The position numbers were made by a program, and so were the translations under genes. A DNA stretch of 23,106 nt from a virus: IMG/VR virus record IMGVR_UViG_3300047453_000042, positions 1 through 23,106 of that record; one strand, given 5' to 3'. Positions 14,054 to 22,498 of this stretch are shown here, one piece after another. The notes under the pieces are model-generated. The model saw nothing but the letters and a program-made list of their open reading frames with translations, ran no database searches and was not told where the DNA came from. Position 1 is the first letter of the stretch, and each line of letters starts with the position of its first letter.

Positions 14054-15463
14054 TTAGTACAATTTTCCGAAAGGTGCAAAATTTATACCTTTTTTCTCTG
14101 AAAGGTATAACATCTCTGTTAAAAGTTCATTTTGTTTTTTTTCGGATAATTTTAAAATTGAGTGTACGAAATCCAGCTGTTGAAGTTTTGATGTTGTTAC
14201 ACCGTTTTTTAAATCAGGAGAATTAAAAGATTTTGTTACATTATTAATAAAATTACTTGATGAAATTTCCGTGTCTGATTTATTTTTTATAAAATCAAAT
14301 TTCTTTTTATACTCATACTGCACCTTTTTAAATTCAGTAGCAGATTGTGGATATACTCTCCAATTATTAACAAATTCTTTTTCAGAAATATTATAATCTT
14401 TTAATAATGATGATAACATATCAAGAGGTACTTTACCTAATCTAGCTGCGCCAGCACCTATTTTTGTCGGTTCAAATTTTAGATTATTGAACCCCTTTGA
14501 GTTTTGTCTTAATTGAAATTTAGCTCCATCTTCTTTGTGTTTTATCGTTATTACTGTATCAGATGATGAAAAGGTGTTATCTGATTTTAAAGAAAACTTT
14601 ATTTTTATATTGTCCAATTTAAAATTTATAGAATTTTTTAAAGATGAATTTTGAGTGTTAACATTTTCATATCTAGCATTATTTCCTGATATAGCTTTTA
14701 GAGATACTCCTACCAAAAGTTTTTTTTCATAAAGTGTTCTCATAGTATCATTTAATCTAGATATGCTAGGTGATTTGCTAGATACAGATTCATCTATTAA
14801 TTTTCTAACATTTTTCTCATTTTTTATTAACCATATATCAGCAGGGCACCAACTATCTTTTTTAGATATTTTAAATTTTTCTTTAACTATATTCGATATA
14901 TAATCCATAAAACCACCATCTCTATTATATACATCAAATTTAGCCCCCTTGTATAGTTGATTCATTTTTTTATGTTGTGCAAATAAACCTTTTAACCATG
15001 TATCGTTTAACTCAGGATAAATTTTAACTAATTCATTATAAAACTTTACATCTTTTGTTATTTGAACTATATTTGTATAATTTTTATTTTCTCGTAACCC
15101 CCTTTCAATGATTCTTAATGAAGCTCTTTCTTGTTTTGCTGTAGATTGAGCGTCTGAAGCTCTAACTGAAACTTTACCTGTTTCTAAAAACCTTATCGTA
15201 TATTTACTGGATAGTAAAACATCTGCTTGCTTTTTGCCGGCCTTCATAACAGGTTTTACTTTAGTCTTATTTAAAATAGGACTTATCTTTATGAAATTAT
15301 CTGAAGATATTTTTACAGTATGTATCTTACCTTGTTTTATTTTACTATCATCACAGAAAAATGAGCCTTCTTGCATTTTATCAAAATACGGCTTGGATAA
15401 TTTAAATAATTCCTGTGGAAAATGTTTTCTAATGCCTGAAATTGTAGCGATGTTGTAAGCCAT
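14054..15463 (-). CDS. Conserved phage protein of unknown function (469 aa)
   Basis: Soluble, Lys/Ser/Asn-rich protein without signal or membrane segments. I believe relatives occur in T4-like marine phages but know no function. Residues 204-213 (SWCPADIWLI) followed about 40 residues later by LVGVSLKAISG (250-260) look like the D...(E/S)-x-K core of the PD-(D/E)xK nuclease fold, with a candidate Asp209 and Lys256; this is a hint only. A basic N-terminal half and beta-rich middle (280-320) follow. The RBS AAGGAGAG is strong. A late promoter (15483-15490) sits 19 bases before the ATG, with a TTGACA further up (15510-15515), so expression is mainly late. Confidence 0.7.
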   Translation of the reverse strand: MAYNIATISGIRKHFPQELFKLSKPYFDKMQEGSFFCDDSKIKQGKIHTVKISSDNFIKISPILNKTKVKPVMKAGKKQADVLLSSKYTIRFLETGKVSVRASDAQSTAKQERASLRIIERGLRENKNYTNIVQITKDVKFYNELVKIYPELNDTWLKGLFAQHKKMNQLYKGAKFDVYNRDGGFMDYISNIVKEKFKISKKDSWCPADIWLIKNEKNVRKLIDESVSSKSPSISRLNDTMRTLYEKKLLVGVSLKAISGNNARYENVNTQNSSLKNSINFKLDNIKIKFSLKSDNTFSSSDTVITIKHKEDGAKFQLRQNSKGFNNLKFEPTKIGAGAARLGKVPLDMLSSLLKDYNISEKEFVNNWRVYPQSATEFKKVQYEYKKKFDFIKNKSDTEISSSNFINNVTKSFNSPDLKNGVTTSKLQQLDFVHSILKLSEKKQNELLTEMLYLSEKKGINFAPFGKLY

Positions 15464-15482
15464 TTATATTCTCTCCTTATAC

Positions 15483-15490
15483 TATTTATA
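15483..15490 (-). promoter_or_regulatory. T4-type late promoter (TATAAATA)
   Basis: Exact match 19 bases before the start codon of the 469-residue gene. A TTGACA lies at 15510-15515 next to the helicase stop codon, but the spacing to a -10-like TTATAA (18) or TATAAA (19) is poor, so an additional sigma-70 promoter here is only possible. Confidence 0.75.
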
Positions 15491-15516
15491 ATAAAGGAAA
15501 GAAAAACTATGTCAAG

Positions 15517-16917
15517 CTATAATTTAAAGTCTGAGAATTTATCGTAAGCCTGTTCAGGTGTTACATAGTCTTCAGTTTCTTCGGTCTGATTACTGTCGAC
15601 TATGTTTTGAGCATTGTTCTCTACATCATATAGTCTCATTTTTGCTCTATCAACACCTATAATAAATGCACGATTCATGGATGGGTCGTTATATCTGTTT
15701 TTCAATTGTTTTACTTTCATTTGACCTAATGCTTCTAATTCTTCATTAGACATTAGAGCAAACATGAAGTCTGCTGTAGCAGGTAAACCAAAAGATTCTG
15801 ATGTGTCTTCTAAACCAATATCTGTTGATACAAAACCACTTCTTGTTGTTTGAGTAGCAGAGAAGATAGGTAAATCAAATTCAACTGCAAGACCTCTAAG
15901 TTCTTCGGCAATTGCTTTGATGTAGAAATATGATGAGATATTTCCACCCTTGAATCTGCTACTCGCACATATGTTGAGGTAATCAACAAATACTATATCT
16001 GGTTTAAAAGTTTTCTTTAATGATAATTCATTTAGTAATGCTCTGAAATGTCCACTATGAGCAGAAGCTGTAGGATATTCTTTGATAATTAAATGACCTG
16101 ATGTTTTACTATTTAACTTTTTCATTTTATTATCATATAAATCTTTTGGCATGGTATGTAAATCATCTATTGTTACATCCATTAAGTTAGCGTCAATTCT
16201 TTCTGCAATTCTTTCTTCTGCCATTTCAAGAGTAATATATAAAACATTTTTACCTTGTGTTAAGAATGATGAAGCACAATGACACATGAATAAAGATTTA
16301 CCAACGCCGGTGCCTGCAAGTGCAATGTTTAAAGTTTTACTTGGGACACCGCCTTTGGTGATACGATTAAAATAATTTAAATCAAACTTAAATCTTTTTT
16401 CTTTTCTATGATAGTATTCAAATCTGGCGTCAGCGTCTTCTATGTAATCATGACCAACATGATTGTCAAAAGATACTGCAAGGGCTTCTGCAAGAATACT
16501 TGGTATTGCTTCTGGTGTTTTTTGTTTGTCTTTGCCATCAAGAATTTTAATACCATCTAATACAGCATTGTGTACTGCACGGTCTTTACAAAACTTTTCT
16601 GTTGTATCAAACAACCATTGTAAATCATCTTCTTGTGGATTTAAGGTCTTTACAACTTCTTTAATTTCTTTTAGTTCATCTTCTGTTATGTCTTTTCTTT
16701 GACCAAGTTCTATAAGAATAGATTCTTTTGTTGGTAAGTTTTTATATTTGTTAACAAAACTTTCTACTTCAGAAAATAATATAGCTTCATCTCTTTTATT
16801 AAAAAATTGAGATTTTATAAAAGGTAAAGCCTTTCTTGTAAAGTCTTCATTGAAGAATAGATTACGGAGTATCGTTGTCTCTATTCTTTCTGAATTATTT
16901 AAGGTCAAGTTTTCCAT
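15517..16917 (-). CDS. 41: Replicative DNA helicase, T4 gp41 / DnaB type (466 aa)
   Basis: Hexameric 5'-3' helicase that opens the replication fork and works with primase and the polymerase encoded upstream. Residues 1-150 are the helical N-terminal domain. The RecA-like motor follows: Walker A AGTGVGKS (201-208), ITLEMAEERIAERI (H1a-like), Walker B IVFVDYLN (near 310), FSATQTTRSG (H3-like) and an arginine-finger region QLKNRYNDPSMNRAF. The length fits gp41 (475 residues in T4). The start overlaps the end of the 96-residue gene by 23 bases. Order uvsX - small gene - 41 is the same as in T4 and its marine relatives. High confidence. Confidence 0.92.
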   Translation of the reverse strand: MENLTLNNSERIETTILRNLFFNEDFTRKALPFIKSQFFNKRDEAILFSEVESFVNKYKNLPTKESILIELGQRKDITEDELKEIKEVVKTLNPQEDDLQWLFDTTEKFCKDRAVHNAVLDGIKILDGKDKQKTPEAIPSILAEALAVSFDNHVGHDYIEDADARFEYYHRKEKRFKFDLNYFNRITKGGVPSKTLNIALAGTGVGKSLFMCHCASSFLTQGKNVLYITLEMAEERIAERIDANLMDVTIDDLHTMPKDLYDNKMKKLNSKTSGHLIIKEYPTASAHSGHFRALLNELSLKKTFKPDIVFVDYLNICASSRFKGGNISSYFYIKAIAEELRGLAVEFDLPIFSATQTTRSGFVSTDIGLEDTSESFGLPATADFMFALMSNEELEALGQMKVKQLKNRYNDPSMNRAFIIGVDRAKMRLYDVENNAQNIVDSNQTEETEDYVTPEQAYDKFSDFKL

Positions 16918-17185
16918 CTTTAATTTGTTTCTCTAAAAGTTCTACACATATATCTCCAATAAAATTTACAAATTCATCAGTAGTAGTATCAATATTATTA
17001 GGATTCTTAACTACTGTGTAATCAAATTTCATTGCAAGTTCACCTTTGTCATTTTCTTCCTTAGCAAAGCCTACTGAACCAAAATCAAAAATAACATCTT
17101 TAAATCTTTCATCTGCAATCTTTATAGATGAGTGGTCTGCACCATCTTTTTGTGCAAACACATATTGTGGTTTATTCTTCTCCAT
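16895..17185 (-). CDS. Small conserved protein between uvsX and the helicase (96 aa)
   Basis: Start chosen at the ATG of [20 protein letters not shown], which overlaps the uvsX stop by 14 bases. A longer in-frame start inside uvsX gives a low-complexity extension in the wrong frame of uvsX and is not believable. The protein is acidic with alternating strands and one C-terminal helix, and no known motif. Position matches T4 gene 40, but I see no sequence resemblance to gp40. Its overlap with both neighbours indicates translational coupling with recombination and replication proteins, so a helper of UvsX or the helicase is a reasonable guess. Confidence 0.8.
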   Translation of the reverse strand: MEKNKPQYVFAQKDGADHSSIKIADERFKDVIFDFGSVGFAKEENDKGELAMKFDYTVVKNPNNIDTTTDEFVNFIGDICVELLEKQIKDGKLDLK

Positions 17186-18191
17186 AACTAAATTTCTTTT
17201 TAACATATTCATTAACCTTATCAAGCATTTCTTTTGTGAAATATTTTTCAGGGTCATTATTAATAGTTTTTGCATATTGTTTATTACCATCTGGCAATTC
17301 AATACGAGTAGATACCTTTTTAATAACACCAGCTTCTTCTGCTAATTCTAACATGCCATAAAATTTATCAAGACCATGTTTATAGGATAGTCTAACATCA
17401 ACTTGTGCATTTTCTTTTGTAATTCTTGACTTGTAATTTTTACAATGTATTATATTACCTACAACTTCTGTGCCATCTTTTTCTTTTCTTTTACCTAGAT
17501 ATACAATACTTGAAGCTGCATATTTAAGACCAGAACCACCACCCATTTCTTTCTGTGGGAACATAGAACCAATCACATCATATGTATGATTAGTCATAAT
17601 CATTGGCACATTTGCCTGACCTAGTTTTAAAGTTAAAACTCTAAATGCTGATTTAACAATTTGACTTCTAGTCATATCTCTTGTTTCTTTACCTTCAGCT
17701 GTATCTTCCATTTCTTTTGTAGTAGACAACATACCTAAGGAATCAAGTACAAACATTAAAGGTTGTCTTGTTTCTTTATCTTGTTCTAGATATTTGTCAA
17801 GAATTCTGATTGATTGTGTTCTAAACTCTTGTACTGTTGCAACAGGCACCACTACAACTCTGCCGGCATCCATACCTCTACTTTCTACCATTTCTTTTGA
17901 TATTGCATTTTCTGATTCAAAATATACAACACCACCTTCCTTATGTTGTTCTAAGAAACTTTTGCATATTCCTAATGCAAAGAAAGTTTTACCTGTAGCG
18001 GCCTCACCTGCAATTGCTGTGATACGATTGCCTGGTAAACCACCATAAATATCGCCTGATAGTAAAGCATTGAAGGCATAAGAACCTGTGTCAATGAAAC
18101 TATCTACATCTGCCCCAGCAACACCATCTTTTACGAGAGTGGCATATTCGTTGCCGGATTCTTTGATTACATCCTTTAAAAAGTCATTCAT
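17172..18191 (-). CDS. uvsX: UvsX, RecA-like recombinase (339 aa)
   Basis: Strand-exchange ATPase for recombination-dependent replication and repair. Core: Walker A GEAATGKT (62-69), VVYFESENA (88-96) with the catalytic Glu region, Walker [10 protein letters not shown] (145-153), L1-like [27 protein letters not shown], and L2 region [20 protein letters not shown]. The length is a little shorter than T4 UvsX (about 390). A perfect sigma-70 promoter lies just upstream (18217-18245) and GAGGTAATTA serves as RBS. Followed by the small 96-residue gene and the gp41 helicase with overlaps, forming one replication operon. High confidence. Confidence 0.93.
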   Translation of the reverse strand: MNDFLKDVIKESGNEYATLVKDGVAGADVDSFIDTGSYAFNALLSGDIYGGLPGNRITAIAGEAATGKTFFALGICKSFLEQHKEGGVVYFESENAISKEMVESRGMDAGRVVVVPVATVQEFRTQSIRILDKYLEQDKETRQPLMFVLDSLGMLSTTKEMEDTAEGKETRDMTRSQIVKSAFRVLTLKLGQANVPMIMTNHTYDVIGSMFPQKEMGGGSGLKYAASSIVYLGKRKEKDGTEVVGNIIHCKNYKSRITKENAQVDVRLSYKHGLDKFYGMLELAEEAGVIKKVSTRIELPDGNKQYAKTINNDPEKYFTKEMLDKVNEYVKKKFSYGEE

Positions 18192-18216
18192 AATTAATTA
18201 CCTCAATATAAAAAAC

Positions 18217-18245
18217 ATTATACACCATTTATCTTATAATGTCAA
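18217..18245 (-). promoter_or_regulatory. Sigma-70 promoter TTGACA-17-TATAAT before uvsX
   Basis: Both hexamers are perfect with the ideal 17-base spacer: -35 at 18240-18245, -10 at 18217-18222. The -35 lies in the last codons of the DruA-like gene. Early or middle transcription of uvsX, the 96-residue gene and helicase is expected. Confidence 0.85.
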
Positions 18246-19326
18246 TGTTGGTTTGGTTTGTCCAGACTTCGATATCTTTTCTTAATCTGTCATCTGATTT
18301 TAGACTTTCATATCTTTTGGTTGCTTTCTTTTTCCACCAATTGATAAGCTCTTCAACTTCATATCTATCGTAATTATCTTCTTTGATAATTTTATCGGTT
18401 TTACCATTTACGATATCTATGTAGTTTCTTATACCATAATTAGACACATAATATCTTTTCTTCTCTGTAAGTTTTTTAGCGTCATTTATGGTGTTTCTAA
18501 AATTCTCTAAATCTGTTCCTTCTAAAGACCTTTTTATTAGGCCTTGAATTGCACTCATCATTTTTAATTTTTTAGATGAGGCGTCTTTTTGTACTAATGA
18601 CCCAACTCTATTCTCAACATATTCTACAAGTTTGGTCCACTTATCACCATGCATTAGTGGTATAAAATCACTATCACTTTTACCTCTGTTTTTTAAGAAT
18701 GGTTTCATGCCATCATATTGACTAGAAGATTTACTACTACCATACAAGCTTGTAGTTTCAAAATATACTAAGTTCATATCATACTTTTCATTCATTCTTT
18801 TTCTGACCCAATGACTACAACATAAAGCTGCCAATAATTTACCACCTAGATAATTAAAACCAAAAGGTTGTGCTGGCACAATTACAAAACCCATGATAGA
18901 AGTTTTGTTAAATGATGTTAAGTCAGGAACATTTCCTAATAATTCATTTCTAGGTTTCATATTAATAACAGGTGAAGCAAGTCTTATAAAACCTAACCAT
19001 TTATTTGTATTTGTTTCTTTTATACCTAGTTTTAAATTCTTACCAGGCACACTTGTCATATTTGTATGGCTTGAAATAATATTCAAACATGAATCAAATG
19101 TTTTATTATCTGGTTCTTCTATCTTAATATTCATATCTTCAGGGGACATGGTGAAATCTGAAAATAAATCTGTTTCAAAACCCATACCAGGTAGAGCAGT
19201 AGGCATATGTTTTATTTGTTCAAGTTTTTGTTCTAACATATACTCATCAACTCTACTAAAATTTTTAAAATAATCTGATATTGCATTTGCACAATGTAGT
19301 GCTTCTTTTCTTTCTAATGTTTTCAT
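18229..19326 (-). CDS. DUF4338 / DruA-like protein (365 aa)
   Basis: The central part has the layout I associate with DUF4338, the domain of the Druantia protein DruA: NKWLGFIRLASPVINMKPRN, then IMGFVIVPAQPFGFNYLGGK with LLAALCCSHWVRKRM, then VYFETTSLYGSSK with a Tyr and Gly-Met (about 195-208). N-terminal 80 residues are helical and specific to phages; the C-terminal third is Lys-rich helical with no motif. The start overlaps the polymerase stop (ATGA), so it is made with the replication proteins. DUF4338 proteins occur in T4-like marine phages, where the role is unknown; a DNA-linked role is likely. The family call rests on pattern recall and needs a profile search. Confidence 0.6.
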   Translation of the reverse strand: MKTLERKEALHCANAISDYFKNFSRVDEYMLEQKLEQIKHMPTALPGMGFETDLFSDFTMSPEDMNIKIEEPDNKTFDSCLNIISSHTNMTSVPGKNLKLGIKETNTNKWLGFIRLASPVINMKPRNELLGNVPDLTSFNKTSIMGFVIVPAQPFGFNYLGGKLLAALCCSHWVRKRMNEKYDMNLVYFETTSLYGSSKSSSQYDGMKPFLKNRGKSDSDFIPLMHGDKWTKLVEYVENRVGSLVQKDASSKKLKMMSAIQGLIKRSLEGTDLENFRNTINDAKKLTEKKRYYVSNYGIRNYIDIVNGKTDKIIKEDNYDRYEVEELINWWKKKATKRYESLKSDDRLRKDIEVWTNQTNIDIIR

Positions 19327-21827
19327 CCGAAAAAACTCTCCAAACTAGCTTGTTCTTCAGCATTCCAATTAATGGTTTCTAATATAAATTCCATAGGCGC
19401 TAAGAATGTTTTTTGAAATTGTGTTTCATAGTCTACAAATTTATTTAAATTAAATTCAGGTGGAAGTTTTGTAATGTAACTAATAACATCAAATTTAAAT
19501 GGATTTGCTTCAACAAGTTTTATAAATTTAATCTTATCACCTTCTTGAATATAAGGATACTTGTTTTGTAATTTAAACTTTTGAATATTATGATTATATA
19601 TCAATGCACCCTTTACATGTATTGGTGTACCCTTTTTAAATATGTTTGCTGAATCTTTATACTTTCTCAAATTATTACATGACCTAGGAAAAGATATTTG
19701 TTCAGGTATCATATTATAAAAATCTTTTCTAAACTCTTTAATATAATTTTGTAGTTCTGTTTCATCTTTTGACATTATAATATTAATAGCTTCCTTAATT
19801 CGACTTCTACAAACTTGTGGTGTTGAAGATTTAACGGCTTCAATACCCATAAGTTTTAGTTTAGGTTTTGATAGTCTAACACCCTCATCATCTAAAACAT
19901 TTAACATATATCTTTTCTTTGCAACCCATATACCTTTGTTTGCAATAACTTCTCTTTTCATTACCATACAATTTTTAAATGCATTAGTATAATCAGATAG
20001 TTCATCAAAACACTTTTCTATATATGGTTCTAATTTGTTTATACAAACTTTTTCTAGAAAATCAATAGTCTCTTGTGTTGATTTACCTTCACATGTTTTT
20101 TCTACTAACTTGCCTAGATTTACATAGATAGAATCTGTATCAGAGGCAACAATATAATCTTTTTCACCATGTGTTTGTAATACTTGATTTAGATATTCAT
20201 TCATTTTGTTTTCTATAAATCTAATAATAAATTGACCAGCTGTTGTGATAGCACTTGCCTGTCTTACATCATAATATCTAAAGTATTGATTACCTACTGC
20301 ACCATAAGCTGAGTTTAATGCAATTTTTCTTGCCCATTGTATATTATGACATCTAGAAATTTCTTTTACTAAATCAGGATTCTTTGTTTTCTCATATTCT
20401 TTTTTTGCTTTCAACATTCGTTTTTTATAGATAACACGTTCATTGTACATTGTCTCCATCATTTCAGGTAAAAACCCTTGATTATCACTTTTGAACATTG
20501 CACCATTTGGTGTTATACATGCACCTTCTGTTTTTAAATGGCCCAATTTAGATTTACCATATAGAAAATTATTTACAGAAATACCATTTGATTTGACACC
20601 AATAATTTTTTCTGGTGATATATTATATTGTATAATGATATGTGGATATAGTGAGTTAATATCAAATGATACAACCCAATCATGCATACCTGTTATTGGT
20701 TCTTTTACATATGCACCTTCATACTTTGTTTCTTTTGCATGTTCTTCTCTTGGTGGTACACATATATTTTTCTTTAACAAATGATTTGCAATCAATGTAT
20801 CCCAAACTCTTACTTGTGAAAAGATATCATCATAATTAACTTTTGATTCATATGCAACAGTCAATGCTAAATCAATAAGGCCTAATTTGTCTTCTAATTT
20901 ATCTACAATTTCAACATCTTGTATGTTATAATCTACAAACTTTTGAAAATCTTTTTCATAAAATTCTTTGAATGTATCAAATGGGTTTTCATTTTTGTTT
21001 TCACCAAGTTCAACCTCACCAATATGGTCTAGTTTATAACTTTCTTGTCTTGTTGGTATAAACCATTTATATAAATCTAGATAGTCTAACATAACAACAC
21101 CAAACAATGTATAGACTGTTTGTAGTCGGCCTCTTACAGATATTTCTTCTTGTCTGATAAGATTCCAAGGAGACATCTTGTTAGCAACTTTATCACCAGC
21201 TAACATTTTAATTCTATTCATCAAATATGGTAAATCAAAAAACTTTGTATTCCAACCTGTAACAACATCTGGATAGTTTGACTTCCAAAATTTAATGAAT
21301 TCATATATTAATTGATTTTCATCTTCACAATCAATATATGTAACATCTTCTCTATCTGTATTATATTGACCAATACCCCATGTTAATATTTGTTTATTAG
21401 ATTGATTTTTAACTGTGATACAAATTATTTGTTCTTGTGGATTTTCTACATCTGGAAAACCATTTTCACAAGTTGTCTCTATATCGAGGGTAAATATTTT
21501 AATAAATTCTTTTGACCATTCTATTTGTTCTGACCATTGCTCATTGATATATTGATAGTGATATCTTTCTAGACCAAATATAGGAGTATTATCTGTTGCA
21601 ACATCTTTTCTAAATCTCATAGCGTCACCAATAGAATTAAAAGTTATTGGTTTTAAGTTTTGGCCTTGTAAGGTTTTGAATTTAGAATTTTCTCTTGTTA
21701 AAGAGTATAGAGTAGGACCGAAATCAATCTTTTCTATGACTTCTCTATTAGTGTCTTTTGTTTGTTCAAATCTTCTAACAAGAAGTTTGCCTTTGTGTTG
21801 TATTACATTCTTATAAAAGTTCATCAT
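19323..21827 (-). CDS. 43: DNA polymerase, family B, T4 gp43 type (834 aa)
   Basis: Replicative polymerase with 3'-5' proofreading. Exonuclease motifs: LDIETT (Asp115, Glu117), GWNTKFFDLP (191-200), YNIQDVEIVD (300-309). Polymerase motifs: A, SFDINSLYPHI (387-397, Asp389); B, RKIALNSAYGAVGNQYF (500-516); C, ASDTDSIYVN (561-570). The C-terminus QASLESFFG is a clamp-binding tail like that of T4 gp43 (ASLDFLFG-like). At 834 residues it is slightly shorter than T4 gp43 (898). No intein, split or homing gene interrupts it. It overlaps the ferredoxin gene by 17 bases. High confidence. Confidence 0.97.
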   Translation of the reverse strand: MMNFYKNVIQHKGKLLVRRFEQTKDTNREVIEKIDFGPTLYSLTRENSKFKTLQGQNLKPITFNSIGDAMRFRKDVATDNTPIFGLERYHYQYINEQWSEQIEWSKEFIKIFTLDIETTCENGFPDVENPQEQIICITVKNQSNKQILTWGIGQYNTDREDVTYIDCEDENQLIYEFIKFWKSNYPDVVTGWNTKFFDLPYLMNRIKMLAGDKVANKMSPWNLIRQEEISVRGRLQTVYTLFGVVMLDYLDLYKWFIPTRQESYKLDHIGEVELGENKNENPFDTFKEFYEKDFQKFVDYNIQDVEIVDKLEDKLGLIDLALTVAYESKVNYDDIFSQVRVWDTLIANHLLKKNICVPPREEHAKETKYEGAYVKEPITGMHDWVVSFDINSLYPHIIIQYNISPEKIIGVKSNGISVNNFLYGKSKLGHLKTEGACITPNGAMFKSDNQGFLPEMMETMYNERVIYKKRMLKAKKEYEKTKNPDLVKEISRCHNIQWARKIALNSAYGAVGNQYFRYYDVRQASAITTAGQFIIRFIENKMNEYLNQVLQTHGEKDYIVASDTDSIYVNLGKLVEKTCEGKSTQETIDFLEKVCINKLEPYIEKCFDELSDYTNAFKNCMVMKREVIANKGIWVAKKRYMLNVLDDEGVRLSKPKLKLMGIEAVKSSTPQVCRSRIKEAINIIMSKDETELQNYIKEFRKDFYNMIPEQISFPRSCNNLRKYKDSANIFKKGTPIHVKGALIYNHNIQKFKLQNKYPYIQEGDKIKFIKLVEANPFKFDVISYITKLPPEFNLNKFVDYETQFQKTFLAPMEFILETINWNAEEQASLESFFG

Positions 21828-22140
21828 CTAGTAAGTGTATTATAATCCCATTTAGTTCATTTGTCAAGTGTATTTGACAGGCTAATCTACTTTTCTTTAT
21901 GTCATAATCATTTTTCATTTCAAGTAAATCTCTTTCTGTAGTTTTTTCATCTATTGGTGTTACTTTATCTAACCATGAATCATCTACTTTGATATGACAT
22001 GTAGCACATGCACAGTTTCCACCACACAATGCTGGTATATGTGGCAGCTGTAATTTTTGAGCTGCTTCCATTACAGTTTTATTTTCTTGAATATCTGTTG
22101 AATATAAACTGTTTTTATCTTTAAAATAAACAGTAACCAC
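21811..22140 (-). CDS. Adrenodoxin-type [2Fe-2S] ferredoxin (109 aa)
   Basis: Small one-electron carrier. Cluster ligands follow C39-x5-C45-x2-C48 ... C88, and CACATCH (43-49) is the signature of the adrenodoxin/putidaredoxin/bacterial ISC Fdx class, not of the plant-type photosynthetic ferredoxins common in cyanophages. Cys43 is an extra Cys within the motif. The start is GTG, overlapping the TAG stop of the Sm-like gene by one base; no ATG fits. Partners of this class include cytochrome P450 monooxygenases and Fe-S cluster assembly. It sits oddly within a replication operon, directly before DNA polymerase. The AlkB-type enzyme in the same genome is a possible client, by inference. Confidence 0.88.
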   Translation of the reverse strand: MVTVYFKDKNSLYSTDIQENKTVMEAAQKLQLPHIPALCGGNCACATCHIKVDDSWLDKVTPIDEKTTERDLLEMKNDYDIKKSRLACQIHLTNELNGIIIHLLDDELL

Positions 22141-22445
22141 TATGTAATCAATTGTGGTTTAGCAATTTCTACCACACCTGAACCTGTGTGCTGATTATAT
22201 GAATTTTTTAAATCAGTCTTTGGTTCTACTTGTGCAATAATATTTGCCGATTTCATGTCTACTTCTTCACATTCACCATATGGAATATAAGGTGAGAATG
22301 CTATTTGAACCGGTTTACCAGGAGATTCCTGCATTGGCACTACTGTAAACGGTTGTTTGATTTTTGTTACTGATGTTCCTTCTGAAATCACTTCTGCGAT
22401 TATGTCTTCACCAGTAGTAAGCCTTAATATTTTCACATTTGCCAT
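22140..22445 (-). CDS. Sm-like (LSm) small protein of marine phage type (101 aa)
   Basis: The first 25 residues (MANVKILRLTTGEDIIAEV onward) show the Sm1-like strand pattern with LxTGE-D, and the second half has a short SPYIPYGECEEVDM insert and a strand (ANIIAQVEP). I recall that a crystal structure of a small Sm-like protein of putative cyanophage origin has been described, and this looks like that family. Sm and Hfq rings bind RNA, so a role in phage mRNA control or as an RNA chaperone is possible, but none is shown. It is the first gene after a perfect sigma-70 promoter and has GAGGTAATTA as RBS. Confidence 0.7.
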   Translation of the reverse strand: MANVKILRLTTGEDIIAEVISEGTSVTKIKQPFTVVPMQESPGKPVQIAFSPYIPYGECEEVDMKSANIIAQVEPKTDLKNSYNQHTGSGVVEIAKPQLIT

Positions 22446-22469
22446 AATAATTACCTCAATTTTTACTGT

Positions 22470-22498
22470 ATTATAATATACTTTTTACTTTTTGTCAA
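22470..22498 (-). promoter_or_regulatory. Sigma-70 promoter TTGACA-17-TATAAT before the polymerase operon
   Basis: -35 at 22493-22498 and -10 at 22470-22475, both perfect, with 17-base spacer. The -35 overlaps the last codons of the RimK-like gene. It should drive the Sm-like gene, ferredoxin, polymerase and DruA-like gene early in infection. Confidence 0.88.

Noticed and set aside
16895-17185. Homologue of T4 gp40, by position between uvsX and gene 41
   Set aside because: Gene order agrees, but I see no sequence or membrane-segment similarity that would support the name.
17186-17329. Longer start for the 96-residue gene, inside uvsX
   Set aside because: The extension is an out-of-frame reading of uvsX coding sequence; the start at 17185 gives a sensible overlap.
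19323-21827. Intein or homing endonuclease in DNA polymerase
   Set aside because: All exonuclease and polymerase motifs are evenly spaced and the length is slightly below that of T4 gp43, leaving no room for an insert.
21811-22140. Photosynthetic plant-type ferredoxin (petF) as in cyanophages
   Set aside because: The Cys pattern and CACATCH motif are of the adrenodoxin class, not the plant-type CxxxxCxxC pattern.
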